A stretch of 64,000 nucleotides of DNA, taken from positions 118,027 to 182,026 of the forward strand of contig NZ_JAHBGD010000017.1 of NCBI RefSeq assembly GCF_018390605.1, in the 5' to 3' direction. The notes beneath the pieces were generated by a model. It ran no database searches. It saw only the letters and a list, made by a program, of their open reading frames with translations, and had not been told where the DNA came from. Numbering within the stretch: position 1 is the stretch's first letter; the number at the start of each line of letters is the position of its first letter. Below are positions 7,691-16,635 of this stretch, piece by piece. Both the position numbers and the translations under genes were made by a program. The DNA is from Ancylobacter defluvii. Its GTDB lineage: Bacteria > Pseudomonadota > Alphaproteobacteria > Rhizobiales > Xanthobacteraceae.

Positions 7691-9159
7691 CGGTCAGCCT
7701 GCTGCCGGTCTGGGCGGTGCTCGCGCCGGTCATCGGCCTGTGCGCCCTGCTGCTCCTGGAGGGCCGGCTGCGGCCGGAATGGGTCGCCGCGCCCTTTATC
7801 GCGATTGGATTATATCTTTCGATATCAATTGCTTACGAGGTCATTAGCCATGAAGCCTCGCTGGTCTACGCGCTCGGCGGCTGGCTGCCGCCGCTCGGCC
7901 TGACCCTGCGCGCCGATGGCGTCGGCGCGGTTCTGCTGGCGCTGACGGCGCTGGTCATGGTCGGCGTCTCCATCTGCGCCTGGGCGCCGGCTGATGGTGC
8001 GGGCGGGCGCGGCCGCTCCGGCTTCTGGGCCTTGCTGCTGGCGCTGTGGTCGGCGCTCAACCTCGCCTTCATCGCCCAGGACCTTTTCAATTTTTTCGTG
8101 GCGCTGGAGATGCTTAGCTTCAGCGCCGTGGCGCTGGTCGCCCTCGACGGCAGCCGCGACGCGCTCACCGCGGCGCTGCGCTACCTGCTGTTCGCCCTCG
8201 CCGGCTCGGTGCTTTATCTGCTCGGCGTCGGCATGATCTATGGCCGCTACGCGGTGCTCGATCTCGCCGGTCTGCGCGAGATCGCCCAGGCCGACCCGGT
8301 AACCCTCGCCGCCCTGGCGCTGATGACCGTGGGCCTGATGGCCAAGGCGGCCCTGTTCCCGCTGCATCTCTGGCTGCCGCCCGCCCATGCCAGCGCTCCG
8401 GCCCCGGCGAGCGCGGTGCTCTCGGCACTGGTGGTGAAGGCGCCGTTCCTGATCATCCTGCGGCTGTGGGTCGACCTGCTGCCATTGTCCGCCGCCACCG
8501 CGCCGCCGCAGATCCTGGCCGGGCTCGGCAGTGTGGCGATCTTGCTGTTCAGCATTTTAGCGCTGCGCCAGCAACGACTTAAGCTGATGATCGCCTATTC
8601 GACCCTGGCGCAGATCGGCTACCTGTTCCTCATGTTTCCGCTGATGCCCGGACCGGCTCCCTGGCTGGATATCGGCTGGACCGGCGGGATCCTGCAACTG
8701 GTCTCGCACGGCATCGCCAAGGCGGCGATGTTCCTCGCCGCAGGCCTGATCTACGAAGCCCTCGGCCATGACCGGGTGAGCGAGCTCGCTGGCCTCGCCC
8801 GCCGCCAGCCTATGACGCTGGTCGCCTTCGCCATCGCCGGCCTGTCGCTGATGGGCCTGCCGCCGAGCGGCGGCTTCATCGCCAAGCTGCTGCTGCTGAC
8901 CGCTGCCGTCGAGGCCGGCGCTTGGTGGATCGCCATCGTCGTCCTCGCCGGCGGCATCCTTGCCGCCTTCTATGTGTTCCGCGCCCTTGGCAGCGCGCTG
9001 GCCGAAGGCACGCCGGCGGTCGCCCCGGTCGCGCTCTACAGGCAGGGAGCGGTGCTGGCGCTGGCGCTCTGCGCGCTGGCGCTCGGTTTCGTGCCACTGC
9101 GCCCCTTTGCGCTGCTGGCGATCGGACGACCGCTCGAGGCGATGGAGGCGCTGCCATGA
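7687..9159 (+). CDS. mrpD: Mrp-type antiporter subunit D (proton-translocating, NuoN/L-like)
   Basis: A 490-aa polytopic protein of the proton-conducting membrane transporter family. Typical features are the essential Glu in FFVALEMLSFSAVALVALDGS, the Lys-containing helix LMAKAALFPLHLWLPPAHASAPAPASAVLSALVVKAPF, and YSTLAQIGYLFLMF. These residues form the antiporter channel in related proteins. It lies in the middle of the seven-gene cluster and overlaps both neighbours by four bases. A second gene of the same family follows directly. Confidence 0.9.
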   Translation: MTVSLLPVWAVLAPVIGLCALLLLEGRLRPEWVAAPFIAIGLYLSISIAYEVISHEASLVYALGGWLPPLGLTLRADGVGAVLLALTALVMVGVSICAWAPADGAGGRGRSGFWALLLALWSALNLAFIAQDLFNFFVALEMLSFSAVALVALDGSRDALTAALRYLLFALAGSVLYLLGVGMIYGRYAVLDLAGLREIAQADPVTLAALALMTVGLMAKAALFPLHLWLPPAHASAPAPASAVLSALVVKAPFLIILRLWVDLLPLSAATAPPQILAGLGSVAILLFSILALRQQRLKLMIAYSTLAQIGYLFLMFPLMPGPAPWLDIGWTGGILQLVSHGIAKAAMFLAAGLIYEALGHDRVSELAGLARRQPMTLVAFAIAGLSLMGLPPSGGFIAKLLLLTAAVEAGAWWIAIVVLAGGILAAFYVFRALGSALAEGTPAVAPVALYRQGAVLALALCALALGFVPLRPFALLAIGRPLEAMEALP

Positions 9160-10802
9160 CCCGCCTTCTCATAGCGGCCAGCTTCGCCCTGCCCCTCGCC
9201 CTCGCCGCCGCGGCACTATGGCCGGCGATGCGCGGCCGCCTGCTCGCGCTCCTGCCGGTCGCGCCGCTGCCGGCTCTGGCAGCCGCCATCCTCGCTCCCG
9301 GCGGCTCGCTGGTGCTGACGCCCGATCCCTTGCGCCTCACCCTCGCGCTCGACACCCCCGGCGCGATGCTGCTCGGCGCCAGCGCGCTGCTGTGGTGTGC
9401 CGCCGGCGCCTATGCGGCCAGCTATCTGGCGACATCGCCACGGCGCACGGCCTTCGCGGTGTGGTGGCTGCTCACCATGGCGGGCAGCCTCGGGCTGTGC
9501 CTCGTCGCCGATATGACGAGCTTCTACCTGTTCTTTACCGTCGCCAGCCTCGCTGCCTACGGCCTCGTCGCCCATGAGGCGACGCCGACGGCGCAGCGCG
9601 CCAGCTTGGTCTACATGGCGCTGGCGCTGCTGGGCGAGGCGTTCCTGCTGCTCGCCTTCGTCATGATGGCCATCGGCGTTCCCGGCGGCGGCAACCCGTC
9701 CATCGCCCAAGCGGTGGCCGGCGTTGCCACCTCGCCGTTCCGCGATACCATTCTTGCCTTACTGGTACTCGGCTTCGGGCTGAAGATGGGGCTGGTGCCG
9801 CTGCATGTCTGGATGCCGCTCGCCCACCCGGTCGCGCCGATGCCGGCCTCCGCCGTGCTCTCGGGCATCGTCGTCAAGGCCGGCGTCATCGGGCTCATCC
9901 GCTTCCTGCCCTTTGGCGCTCCGCTGGGAGGCTGGGGCGAGGCGCTGATCATCCTCGGCCTGTTCACCGCCTTCTATGCCGTCGCGATCGGCCTGACCCA
10001 GCCGCACCCGAAAGTGGTGCTCGCCTATTCGACGGTAAGCCAGATGGGCGTGGTCGCCGCGATCGCCGGCGCCGGCCTCGTCTCCGACAGCAACGCGACA
10101 CCGGTTCTCGTCGCCTTCTACGCCCTGCACCACATGCTGGTGAAGGGCGCGCTGTTTCTCGGCGTCGGGGTGATCGCCGCCGCCGGCGGACCGTCCGCCC
10201 GCCCGGTATTCGTCGTCATGGCGGCGCTGGCGCTGGCGCTGGCGGGCTTGCCGTTCACCTCCGGCGCGCTGGCCAAATATGCGGTGAAGGACCTGTTCGG
10301 CAACGGCATCGCCGCGCTTGCGGCTACGCTCTCGGCGACGGGCAGCACCTTGCTGATGCTGCATTTCCTGCGCCGCCTTTCCCGACTTTCGGCGTCCGAT
10401 ATCGAGGTGAGACCGCCCGCAGGCCTGCTGCTGCCTTTCCTTGCCACGGCCGCCGCCTCCTTCCTCGTCGCCTGCCTGCTGTTGCCGTCGACTGGCACTC
10501 CCTACGCTGCCGTCTTCGCGCCGGAAGCGCTGTGGAAGGCGAGCTGGCCAATGTTGCTCGGCGCCGCACTCGCGCTCGCCCTGCGGCGCTCGGCGCTCCG
10601 GATGCCCTCTATTCCAGAGGGCGATCTGATCGTCCTTGCCGCGCGGCTGGTGCCGGCCATCCGCCGGCTTGCCGATGCCGCGGACCGTATGGACGAAACG
10701 CTGCGCAGCTGGCCGGTCGCCGGCGCGCTGCTCCTGCTGCTGCTCCTCGGCCTTGGTGCCGCGATGCAACTATCGGCAGGATTCCATCCCGTAGGAGGTT
10801 AA
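9156..10802 (+). CDS. Second proton-translocating antiporter subunit (MrpD/NuoL-like)
   Basis: A 548-aa member of the NuoL/M/N-MrpA/D family: LGFGLKMGLVPLHVWMPLAHPVAPMPASAVLSGIVVKAGVIGLIRF and VVLAYSTVSQMG. Where MrpD has a Glu in the FF-E-L motif, this protein reads DMTSFYLFFTVASLAAYGL, so the usual helix-5 acidic residue appears to be missing or displaced. It is shorter than the NuoL-like half of MrpA and lacks the MrpA C-terminal domain. That domain is represented in part by the DUF4040-MnhB fusion upstream. It begins with an ATGA overlap and ends the cluster at TAA 10802. Confidence 0.8.
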   Translation: MTRLLIAASFALPLALAAAALWPAMRGRLLALLPVAPLPALAAAILAPGGSLVLTPDPLRLTLALDTPGAMLLGASALLWCAAGAYAASYLATSPRRTAFAVWWLLTMAGSLGLCLVADMTSFYLFFTVASLAAYGLVAHEATPTAQRASLVYMALALLGEAFLLLAFVMMAIGVPGGGNPSIAQAVAGVATSPFRDTILALLVLGFGLKMGLVPLHVWMPLAHPVAPMPASAVLSGIVVKAGVIGLIRFLPFGAPLGGWGEALIILGLFTAFYAVAIGLTQPHPKVVLAYSTVSQMGVVAAIAGAGLVSDSNATPVLVAFYALHHMLVKGALFLGVGVIAAAGGPSARPVFVVMAALALALAGLPFTSGALAKYAVKDLFGNGIAALAATLSATGSTLLMLHFLRRLSRLSASDIEVRPPAGLLLPFLATAAASFLVACLLLPSTGTPYAAVFAPEALWKASWPMLLGAALALALRRSALRMPSIPEGDLIVLAARLVPAIRRLADAADRMDETLRSWPVAGALLLLLLLGLGAAMQLSAGFHPVGG

Positions 10803-10941
10803 TTAATACCTCCAACGCTTGAGCGACCCTGCCCGTTTCGATATCGATGACGCTCGCGAGGTGGCGTACAAGCCGATTGTCCGTCGGCGAACGGGGTGGC
10901 GTGAGAGTATGCGGGTCGGAGAGCCCAGGACCACGCGACAT

Positions 10942-12174
10942 ATGGCAGGAATGGCGGTCCGGCTTCTCTTCGCCGCCTGCGCCGGTATCCTATTGGCAGG
11001 CTGCGCCAACCGTCCGGTCGGCGTGCTGGCGCCGGTCGTCGAGACCGCACCGGACGCCACCAAGGTCGACATGCTGGTCGCCACCACCCGCGCGCCCTCG
11101 GACGATCCGGGCATCATGTTCACCGGCGAGCGCGGCCGGCAGGTGGCGCTGACCTCTTTCGTGGTATCGATCCCGCCGGACCAGAACCGCCAGGTCGGCG
11201 AGGTGCAGTGGCCGCGCCGGCTGCCGCCGAACCCGCAGACCGATTTCGCCACCCTCGAGGCCCGGCCGCTCGACGGACTGAAATCGTCGCGCCGCTGGCT
11301 GCACGAACACCTCTCGCCCAGCCGCCGGGTGCTGATTTTCGTGCATGGCTTCAACAACCGCTTCGAAGACGCGGTCTACCGCTTCGCGCAGATCTCCCAC
11401 GATTCCAAGGCCGATGCGACGCCGGTCTTGTTCACCTGGCCCTCGCGCGCCCGGGTGTTCGACTATCTGTTCGACCGCGAAAGCACCATCTATTCGCGCG
11501 ACGCCTTCGAAGAGACGGTGTGGGAAATCGCCACCGACCCGGAGGTGAAGGACGTCACCATCATGGCGCACTCCATGGGAGCCTGGCTCGCCATGGAAGG
11601 CTTGCGGCAGATGTCGATCCGCCGCGGCCGGCTGCCGCCGAAGATCACCGACGTCATCCTCGCCTCGCCGGATGTCGATGTGGATGTGTTCGCCTCGCAG
11701 TGGCGGGCGCTCAACCACCCGACGGCGCGCTTCACCGTCTTCACCTCGCGCGACGACCGCGCCCTGCAGGTGTCGCGGCGCATCGCCGGCAGTGTCGACC
11801 GCCTGGGCCAGATCGATCCCAGCCAATATTACGCCGAGCTTGAGAAAGCCGGCATCACGGTGGTGGATCTCACCGCGCTGCGCACCGGCGATATGCTCAA
11901 TCACGGTCGCTTTGCCGAATCGCCGGAAGTGGTGCGGCTCATCGGCACCCGCCTGGTGGCCGGCCAGACGGTGACCGATTCCGACATGAGCCTCGGCGAT
12001 CGCATCGGCACCGTGGCCATGGGCGTCGGCCAGACGGTGGGCAGCGCCGCCAGCGTTGCCATCAGCGCGCCGATTGCGATCTTCGACCCGGCGACGCGCC
12101 GCACCTATGAAGCGCAGGTGAACCAGTTCGGCCAGGTGGTCAAGAACACCGCCGGCAATCCGGCCAAGCAATAG
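10942..12174 (+). CDS. Alpha/beta-hydrolase lipoprotein (DUF900 family)
   Basis: A 410-aa predicted lipoprotein: MAGMAVRLLFAACAGILLAGC gives a signal peptide with lipobox LAGC. The DUF900 hydrolase domain follows, with strand-turn RRVLIFVHGFNNRFEDAVYRFAQI, FTWPSRARVFDYLFDRESTIYSR and the nucleophile elbow IMAHSMGAWLAMEGL (Ser in AHSMG). The acid and His lie further on. The C-terminal 100 aa are unassigned. I start at ATG 10942 because AGGA lies about 11 bases upstream and the signal peptide begins there; an upstream TTG at 10819 is in frame but unlikely. It is separated by 139 bp from the antiporter cluster. Substrate unknown. Confidence 0.82.
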   Translation: MAGMAVRLLFAACAGILLAGCANRPVGVLAPVVETAPDATKVDMLVATTRAPSDDPGIMFTGERGRQVALTSFVVSIPPDQNRQVGEVQWPRRLPPNPQTDFATLEARPLDGLKSSRRWLHEHLSPSRRVLIFVHGFNNRFEDAVYRFAQISHDSKADATPVLFTWPSRARVFDYLFDRESTIYSRDAFEETVWEIATDPEVKDVTIMAHSMGAWLAMEGLRQMSIRRGRLPPKITDVILASPDVDVDVFASQWRALNHPTARFTVFTSRDDRALQVSRRIAGSVDRLGQIDPSQYYAELEKAGITVVDLTALRTGDMLNHGRFAESPEVVRLIGTRLVAGQTVTDSDMSLGDRIGTVAMGVGQTVGSAASVAISAPIAIFDPATRRTYEAQVNQFGQVVKNTAGNPAKQ

Positions 12175-12254
12175 GCCGGAAGCAACAGGCCACGCGAACC
12201 GGCCGGGCAGCCATGCCGCCCGGCTGGAGCGTTTCCCTCACCAGAGAGAGGGGA

Positions 12255-12581
12255 TCACCAGCTGCGCACCCAGCGGCCCGGCTCGTAGACCCAGGCGCCG
12301 CGGCGCAGCACCCAGCGGGGGCCGACATAGGTGAAGCCGCGCCGGTTCGGCTCCCAATAGCCCGGCTGCCACACCCAGCCCGGCCCGCGACGCCAGTTCC
12401 AGTGGCCGGGCACCCATGTATAGCCGCGGCGCGGAGGCGGCCGCCGCTCGCGGCGCGGCGGGGGCGGCGGCGCCATCGGCCGGCCCTGCGCCTCGGCCTC
12501 GCTCGAGGTCGCAAGCGTGGCGAGCGGCGCCAATGCGGCGGCCGAGAACAATCCGGCGAGAAGCGAACGGCGGTTGATCAT
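12255..12581 (-). CDS. YXWGXW-repeat secreted protein
   Basis: A 108-aa exported protein. A twin-arginine-like start MINRRSLLAGLFSAAALAPLATLATSSEAEA acts as signal peptide. A Pro/Arg-rich segment and aromatic repeats follow, of the type GYTWVPGHWNWRRGPGWVWQPGYWEPNRRGFTYVGPRWV. This is the YXWGXW pattern common in alpha- and betaproteobacteria, whose function is not established. It is convergent with the DUF900 lipoprotein gene. A GC-rich inverted repeat, GCCGGGC...GCCCGGC, lies between them near 12203-12225 and may help terminate transcription. Confidence 0.8.
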   Translation of the reverse strand: MINRRSLLAGLFSAAALAPLATLATSSEAEAQGRPMAPPPPPRRERRPPPRRGYTWVPGHWNWRRGPGWVWQPGYWEPNRRGFTYVGPRWVLRRGAWVYEPGRWVRSW

Positions 12582-12624
12582 CTGTCTGTCCTTACGTGAG
12601 GGCTGCCTGCTCCGCCAAAAGCGG

Positions 12625-13830
12625 TCAGCGGACGAGGAAGCCGATCACCGCAGCATTGGCGATATCAATGAAAAAGGCGGAAACGAGCGGCAGAATGATG
12701 AAAGCCCGGGTCGCCGCCCCATGCGCCTTGGTAACCGCCGTCATGTTGGCGATGGCGGTCGGGGTGGCGCCAAGGCTGATGCCGGTGAAGCCGGCGGACA
12801 GCACCGCCGCCTCGTAATTCTTCCCCATGGCCGGGAACACCACGAAGATGATGTAAGCCACCGCCGCCAGCGTCTGGATGGCGAGCACGATCACCAGCGC
12901 AAGGCCGAGCCCACCGAGCGTCCAAAGCTGCATGCTCATCAGCGACATCGCCAGGAACACGTTGAGCGACAGGTCGGAAACCAGCGCCAGCGCCCGGGTG
13001 CGTGTCGGCCAGACCACCCGCGGCAGCAGGCGCGGCACGGTATTGGTGAGCACGATGCCGACCAATAGGCAGATGACGAACAGCGGCAGCTTCAGCGCCA
13101 CCTCCTCCATCAGCTCCTCGATGCCGAAGCCGATCAGGATCGCGAGATTCATGACCAGGATGGTGCGCAGCAGGCTGACATGGTTCACGTCGTCACGTGT
13201 GGTGTCATCGAGCTTCTGCGGCAGGCCCATCACCGCCTCGTCCGAGCGCGGACCATGCAGATTGTGGCGACCGATCAAGTACTTGGCGATCGGGCCGCCG
13301 ACGAGGCTCGCCACCACGAGGCCGAGCGTCGCCACCGCGATACCGACTTCCATCGCATTGGCGAGGCCAAAGCGCTGCGCGATCAGCGGCGCCCAGGCGA
13401 TGGTGGTGCCGTGCCCGCCGATCAGCGAGGCCGAACCGAGGAACACCGCGACGCCCTCGGGCAGGCCGAGGATGGCGACGCTGCCGGCGGCGATCAGGTT
13501 CTGGATCACGAGGTAGATCAGCGTCAGCGCCAGCAGGATCAGCAGCGGCCGCCCGCCGGAGATCAGGTCGCTGAGCCGGGCGTTGAGGCCGATGCCGGTG
13601 AAGAAATACAGCAGCAGCATGTCGCGCGCTTCGAGCGCAAAGGTGATCTCGGTACCGAAGACGCGATAGGCGATCAGCGTCACCAGCGCCGCCAACAGCC
13701 CTCCGGTTACCGCCTCCGGTATGTTCCAGCGCCGTAGCGGCGCCACCGCACGGTTGATGCCCGCGCCGGCGAAGAACACCAGGATGGAGATGGTGAAGGA
13801 AAGCAGGCCAGAGATCTGGATCGTCGACAT
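12625..13830 (-). CDS. gltS: Sodium/glutamate symporter GltS
   Basis: A 401-aa inner-membrane carrier of the ESS family, which imports glutamate with Na+. Two inverted five-helix repeats are visible, each with a re-entrant loop motif: LGSASLIGGHGTTIAWAPL in the first half and SAGFTGISLGATPTAIANMTAVTK in the second. MSTIQISGLLSFTISILVFFAGAGIN is the start; ATG 13830 has GAGGAC upstream. The frame open to 13920 is a non-homologous extension. Single gene, 37 bp downstream of the GntP-like permease on the same strand, so co-transcription is possible. Na+ coupling fits a window with two cation/proton antiporters. Confidence 0.9.
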   Translation of the reverse strand: MSTIQISGLLSFTISILVFFAGAGINRAVAPLRRWNIPEAVTGGLLAALVTLIAYRVFGTEITFALEARDMLLLYFFTGIGLNARLSDLISGGRPLLILLALTLIYLVIQNLIAAGSVAILGLPEGVAVFLGSASLIGGHGTTIAWAPLIAQRFGLANAMEVGIAVATLGLVVASLVGGPIAKYLIGRHNLHGPRSDEAVMGLPQKLDDTTRDDVNHVSLLRTILVMNLAILIGFGIEELMEEVALKLPLFVICLLVGIVLTNTVPRLLPRVVWPTRTRALALVSDLSLNVFLAMSLMSMQLWTLGGLGLALVIVLAIQTLAAVAYIIFVVFPAMGKNYEAAVLSAGFTGISLGATPTAIANMTAVTKAHGAATRAFIILPLVSAFFIDIANAAVIGFLVR

Positions 13831-13867
13831 CGGTCCTCGCGTGCTGCCGCTATTGGCACCGGCCGGG

Positions 13868-15334
13868 TCAGAACGACCCGACCGCCGAGCCCACGACGAT
13901 GACGGCAACAAGGGCGACAATGGCGCCGACGATGCCGACCATCACGATGTCGAAATAGCTCTCGCGGTGCGTTGTGCCGCAGACCGCCAGCAATGTCACC
14001 ACCGCACCATTATGCGGCAGGCTGTCCAGCGTGCCGGAGCCGATCACCGCCACGCGATGCATCAGCGCCGGATCCAGCCCAGTCTGGCTGGCGATCTGCA
14101 TGAAGGTCGGCCCCAGCGCGTCGAGCGCGATGGTGAGGCCGCCGGAGGCCGAGCCGGTGAGCGCGGCGAGGATGTTGGTCGCCACCGCCAGCGATACCAG
14201 CGGGCCGCCCTCGATGCCGAGCACCCATTCGCGCACCAGCTCGAAGGCCGGCAGCGCCGCGACCACGGCGCCGAAGCCGACCAGGCTCGCCACCGAGAAC
14301 ACCGGCAGCACCGAGGCATTGGCGCCGGCATCGATGGTCGCCCGCAGGCCCGGCAGCCGCCGCCAGTTGATGGCAAGCGCGGTCAGGATGGCGGCGGTGA
14401 GCGCCACCGCCACCGACCACACGCCGCCAACCGCCGCCAGCGAGGTCTCGCCCCAGCGCGGCTCGGCGAGATAGGCGGTGTCGAGATTGGGCAGCACCGC
14501 CATCGACATGACGAGGTTCACCGCCACCACCACGATCAGCGGCAGCGCCGCCAGGACAATCGGCGGATTGGTATAGGCATGGACGCCGTTGTGGATCTCG
14601 GCGGGATCGAACTCGCGCGCGGTAGTGGCGCGTTCGCGCACCAGCGGATCCTCGGCGGCGGCATCCACTGGCGCCGGCTCGTCGGCACCGAATCCCTCGC
14701 CGGCGCGGCGCGCCTTGGCCTCGGCGTAGCGCAGCCACCACAGGCCGAAACCCAGCATGATCGCGGAGGCGAGGATGCCGAGCCCCGGCGCCGCGAACGG
14801 CGTGGTGCCGAAGAACGGCATCGGGATGGCGTTCTGGATCGAGGGGGTGCCGGGCAGCGCCGACATGGTGAAGGTGGAGGTACCTAGCGCGATGGCGGCC
14901 GGCATCAGCCGCCGCGGCACGCCGGCGGCGCGAAACAGCGCGAGGCCCATCGGCGCCAGCACGAAGAAGGCGACGAACAGGCTCACGCCGCCATAGGTGA
15001 CGAAGGCGCCGGCCAGCACCACCGCCAGCACCGCCCGCTCGGCACCGAGTTTCTCGGTCATGAAATTGGCGATGGCGGTAACCGAACCGCTGTCGTCCAT
15101 GATCTTGCCGAACAGCGCCCCGAGCAGAAACAGCGGGAAGAACTGCGCCACGAAGCGCGCGGCGCTGCCCATGAAGGTCTGCGTCCAGTGCGCCAGCAGC
15201 GGCTCGCCGGCGAAGGCGGCGGCGACCAGCGCCGCGATCGGCGCCAGCAGCAGCACCGACCAGCCACGGAAGGCGAAGGCGATCAGCAGGCCGAGGCCGA
15301 CGAGGATGCCGAGGAGACCCAGGGTTGCACCCAT
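13868..15334 (-). CDS. GntP-family permease, likely carboxylic acid/hydroxybutyrate type
   Basis: A 488-aa polytopic protein of the gluconate permease superfamily: FPLFLLGALFGKIMDDSGSVTAIANFMTEKLG, TSTFTMSALPGTPSIQNAIPMPFFGTTPFAAPGLG and LTGSASGGLTIALDALGPTF...GSGTLDSLPHNGAVVTLL. The PHNGAV and SGSTSG-like signatures match the branch often annotated as D-beta-hydroxybutyrate permease, rather than gluconate. Its ATG is three bases after the stop of the patatin gene, so the two form an operon. In related bacteria this pair is often found with a 3-hydroxybutyrate dehydrogenase, which is absent here. Substrate is inferred only. Confidence 0.82.
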   Translation of the reverse strand: MGATLGLLGILVGLGLLIAFAFRGWSVLLLAPIAALVAAAFAGEPLLAHWTQTFMGSAARFVAQFFPLFLLGALFGKIMDDSGSVTAIANFMTEKLGAERAVLAVVLAGAFVTYGGVSLFVAFFVLAPMGLALFRAAGVPRRLMPAAIALGTSTFTMSALPGTPSIQNAIPMPFFGTTPFAAPGLGILASAIMLGFGLWWLRYAEAKARRAGEGFGADEPAPVDAAAEDPLVRERATTAREFDPAEIHNGVHAYTNPPIVLAALPLIVVVAVNLVMSMAVLPNLDTAYLAEPRWGETSLAAVGGVWSVAVALTAAILTALAINWRRLPGLRATIDAGANASVLPVFSVASLVGFGAVVAALPAFELVREWVLGIEGGPLVSLAVATNILAALTGSASGGLTIALDALGPTFMQIASQTGLDPALMHRVAVIGSGTLDSLPHNGAVVTLLAVCGTTHRESYFDIVMVGIVGAIVALVAVIVVGSAVGSF

Positions 15335-15337
15335 CGC

Positions 15338-16396
15338 TCACACCCCCTCGATAAGCTGGTCGATGTCGAGGGTGGAACGCTTGCCGATATCGTCGCCATG
15401 ATTGTCGAGGAAGGTCTGTGCCGCCTTGCGCCCCTCGTCGCGCAGCATGCTGAGGAACTCCCATTCGGCATTGAGCTTGGAGGAATAGCCCAGCGAGGCC
15501 ATCACCGGATTGGGCACCATGTGGATGCGCATTTTGGCCCATTGCGCGCCTTCGGAATTGCCGGGGTCGGCGACCTTGCGCATCAGCGCCATCATGCGCA
15601 GCTCCTTCAGCAGCACGGCGTTGAACGACACTTCGTTCAGCCGGTTGAGAATGTCGCGCGCATTGTCCGGCGTGCCCTCGCGCTCGACCGGGTTGATCGG
15701 CACCAGGATGGTGTCGTCGGAATCCAGCTCACGCACCAGCGGCGTCATGGTTGGGTTGCCGGAATAGCCGCCGTCCCAATAGGGCTCGCCGTCGATCTCC
15801 ACCGCCTGGAACATGGTCGGCAGGCAGGCCGAGGCGAGCAGCACCTCCGGCGTGATCTCGCCGTTGCGGAACACCCGGCCGCGACCGGTGCGCACGCTGG
15901 TGGCGGTGATGAACAGCCTGATCGGTGAGGCTTTCAGCAGCTCGAAATCGACGAGCTGCTCGAGAATGCCGCGCAGCGGATTGCTGCCGCCCGGATTGAG
16001 GTCATAGGGCGACACCAGCCGCGACATCAGGTCCATGGCGACGAACATCGGCGAGTTGTCCAGCGTCCAGCGCCCCAGCAGCCGATCCATCGGTCCGCGC
16101 TGGAACGGGCTGAAGCGCGCCGCCTTCGAGACCTCGCCCCAGAAATGCGCCAGCGCCTCGCGGGCGCCCTCGGCGCCGCCCTTCGCATAGCCATAGCCGA
16201 GCACCGCGGCGTTCATGGCGCCGGCGGAGGTGCCGGAAATGCCGTCAATGGTCAGCCGGCGCTCTTCGAGCAGCCGGTCGAGCACGCCCCAGGTAAAGGC
16301 ACCATGCGAGCCGCCACCCTGCAGGGCCAGATCGACGAGAATGGGCGCCTGCCCTGCCCCGCCGGCGGCGGGGTCCGTCGCTTCTGTGTCGCTCAT
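15338..16396 (-). CDS. Patatin-like phospholipase/esterase
   Basis: A 352-aa protein with the full patatin catalytic dyad: oxyanion loop LALQGGGSHGAF (residues 24-34), nucleophile GTSAG with Ser57, and the Asp of DGGYSGNP (Asp208). No signal peptide is present, so it acts in the cytoplasm. The start at ATG 16396 gives MSDTEATDPA; the frame continues to 16546 without homology. First gene of an operon with the GntP-family permease. This linkage suggests a role in lipid or polyester/hydroxyacid turnover, but the sequence alone does not identify the ester substrate. Confidence 0.88.
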   Translation of the reverse strand: MSDTEATDPAAGGAGQAPILVDLALQGGGSHGAFTWGVLDRLLEERRLTIDGISGTSAGAMNAAVLGYGYAKGGAEGAREALAHFWGEVSKAARFSPFQRGPMDRLLGRWTLDNSPMFVAMDLMSRLVSPYDLNPGGSNPLRGILEQLVDFELLKASPIRLFITATSVRTGRGRVFRNGEITPEVLLASACLPTMFQAVEIDGEPYWDGGYSGNPTMTPLVRELDSDDTILVPINPVEREGTPDNARDILNRLNEVSFNAVLLKELRMMALMRKVADPGNSEGAQWAKMRIHMVPNPVMASLGYSSKLNAEWEFLSMLRDEGRKAAQTFLDNHGDDIGKRSTLDIDQLIEGV

Positions 16397-16635
16397 GTCT
16401 CGCCCTCTCCGACGCGCCGAACGGCACGTCCCGTGCGGGCAAAAGCCCGCTCTTCGCCCAATCGGCGGGCGCGGCACCGTGTCGGCCGCCGTCGGTCGGG
16501 GAGGAGCATATGCTACCGTCGACGACCACAAAATGATCCGCCGCAAATTTTCTGCCGCATCGCAGCAAAATATCGCGTCGCGGCGGAACCCGATCCGTTG
16601 ACAGCACGTTAGCCCAGCTAACTCGGAGGGGATGC

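Noticed and set aside
13721-14887. Plus-strand frame opposite gltS and the GntP permease
   Set aside because: Antisense to two genes with clear motifs; low-complexity product.
15338-16396. Patatin-like gene as an intracellular PHB depolymerase
   Set aside because: Known PHB depolymerases belong to a different alpha/beta-hydrolase family with other motifs; only the permease linkage hints at hydroxybutyrate.
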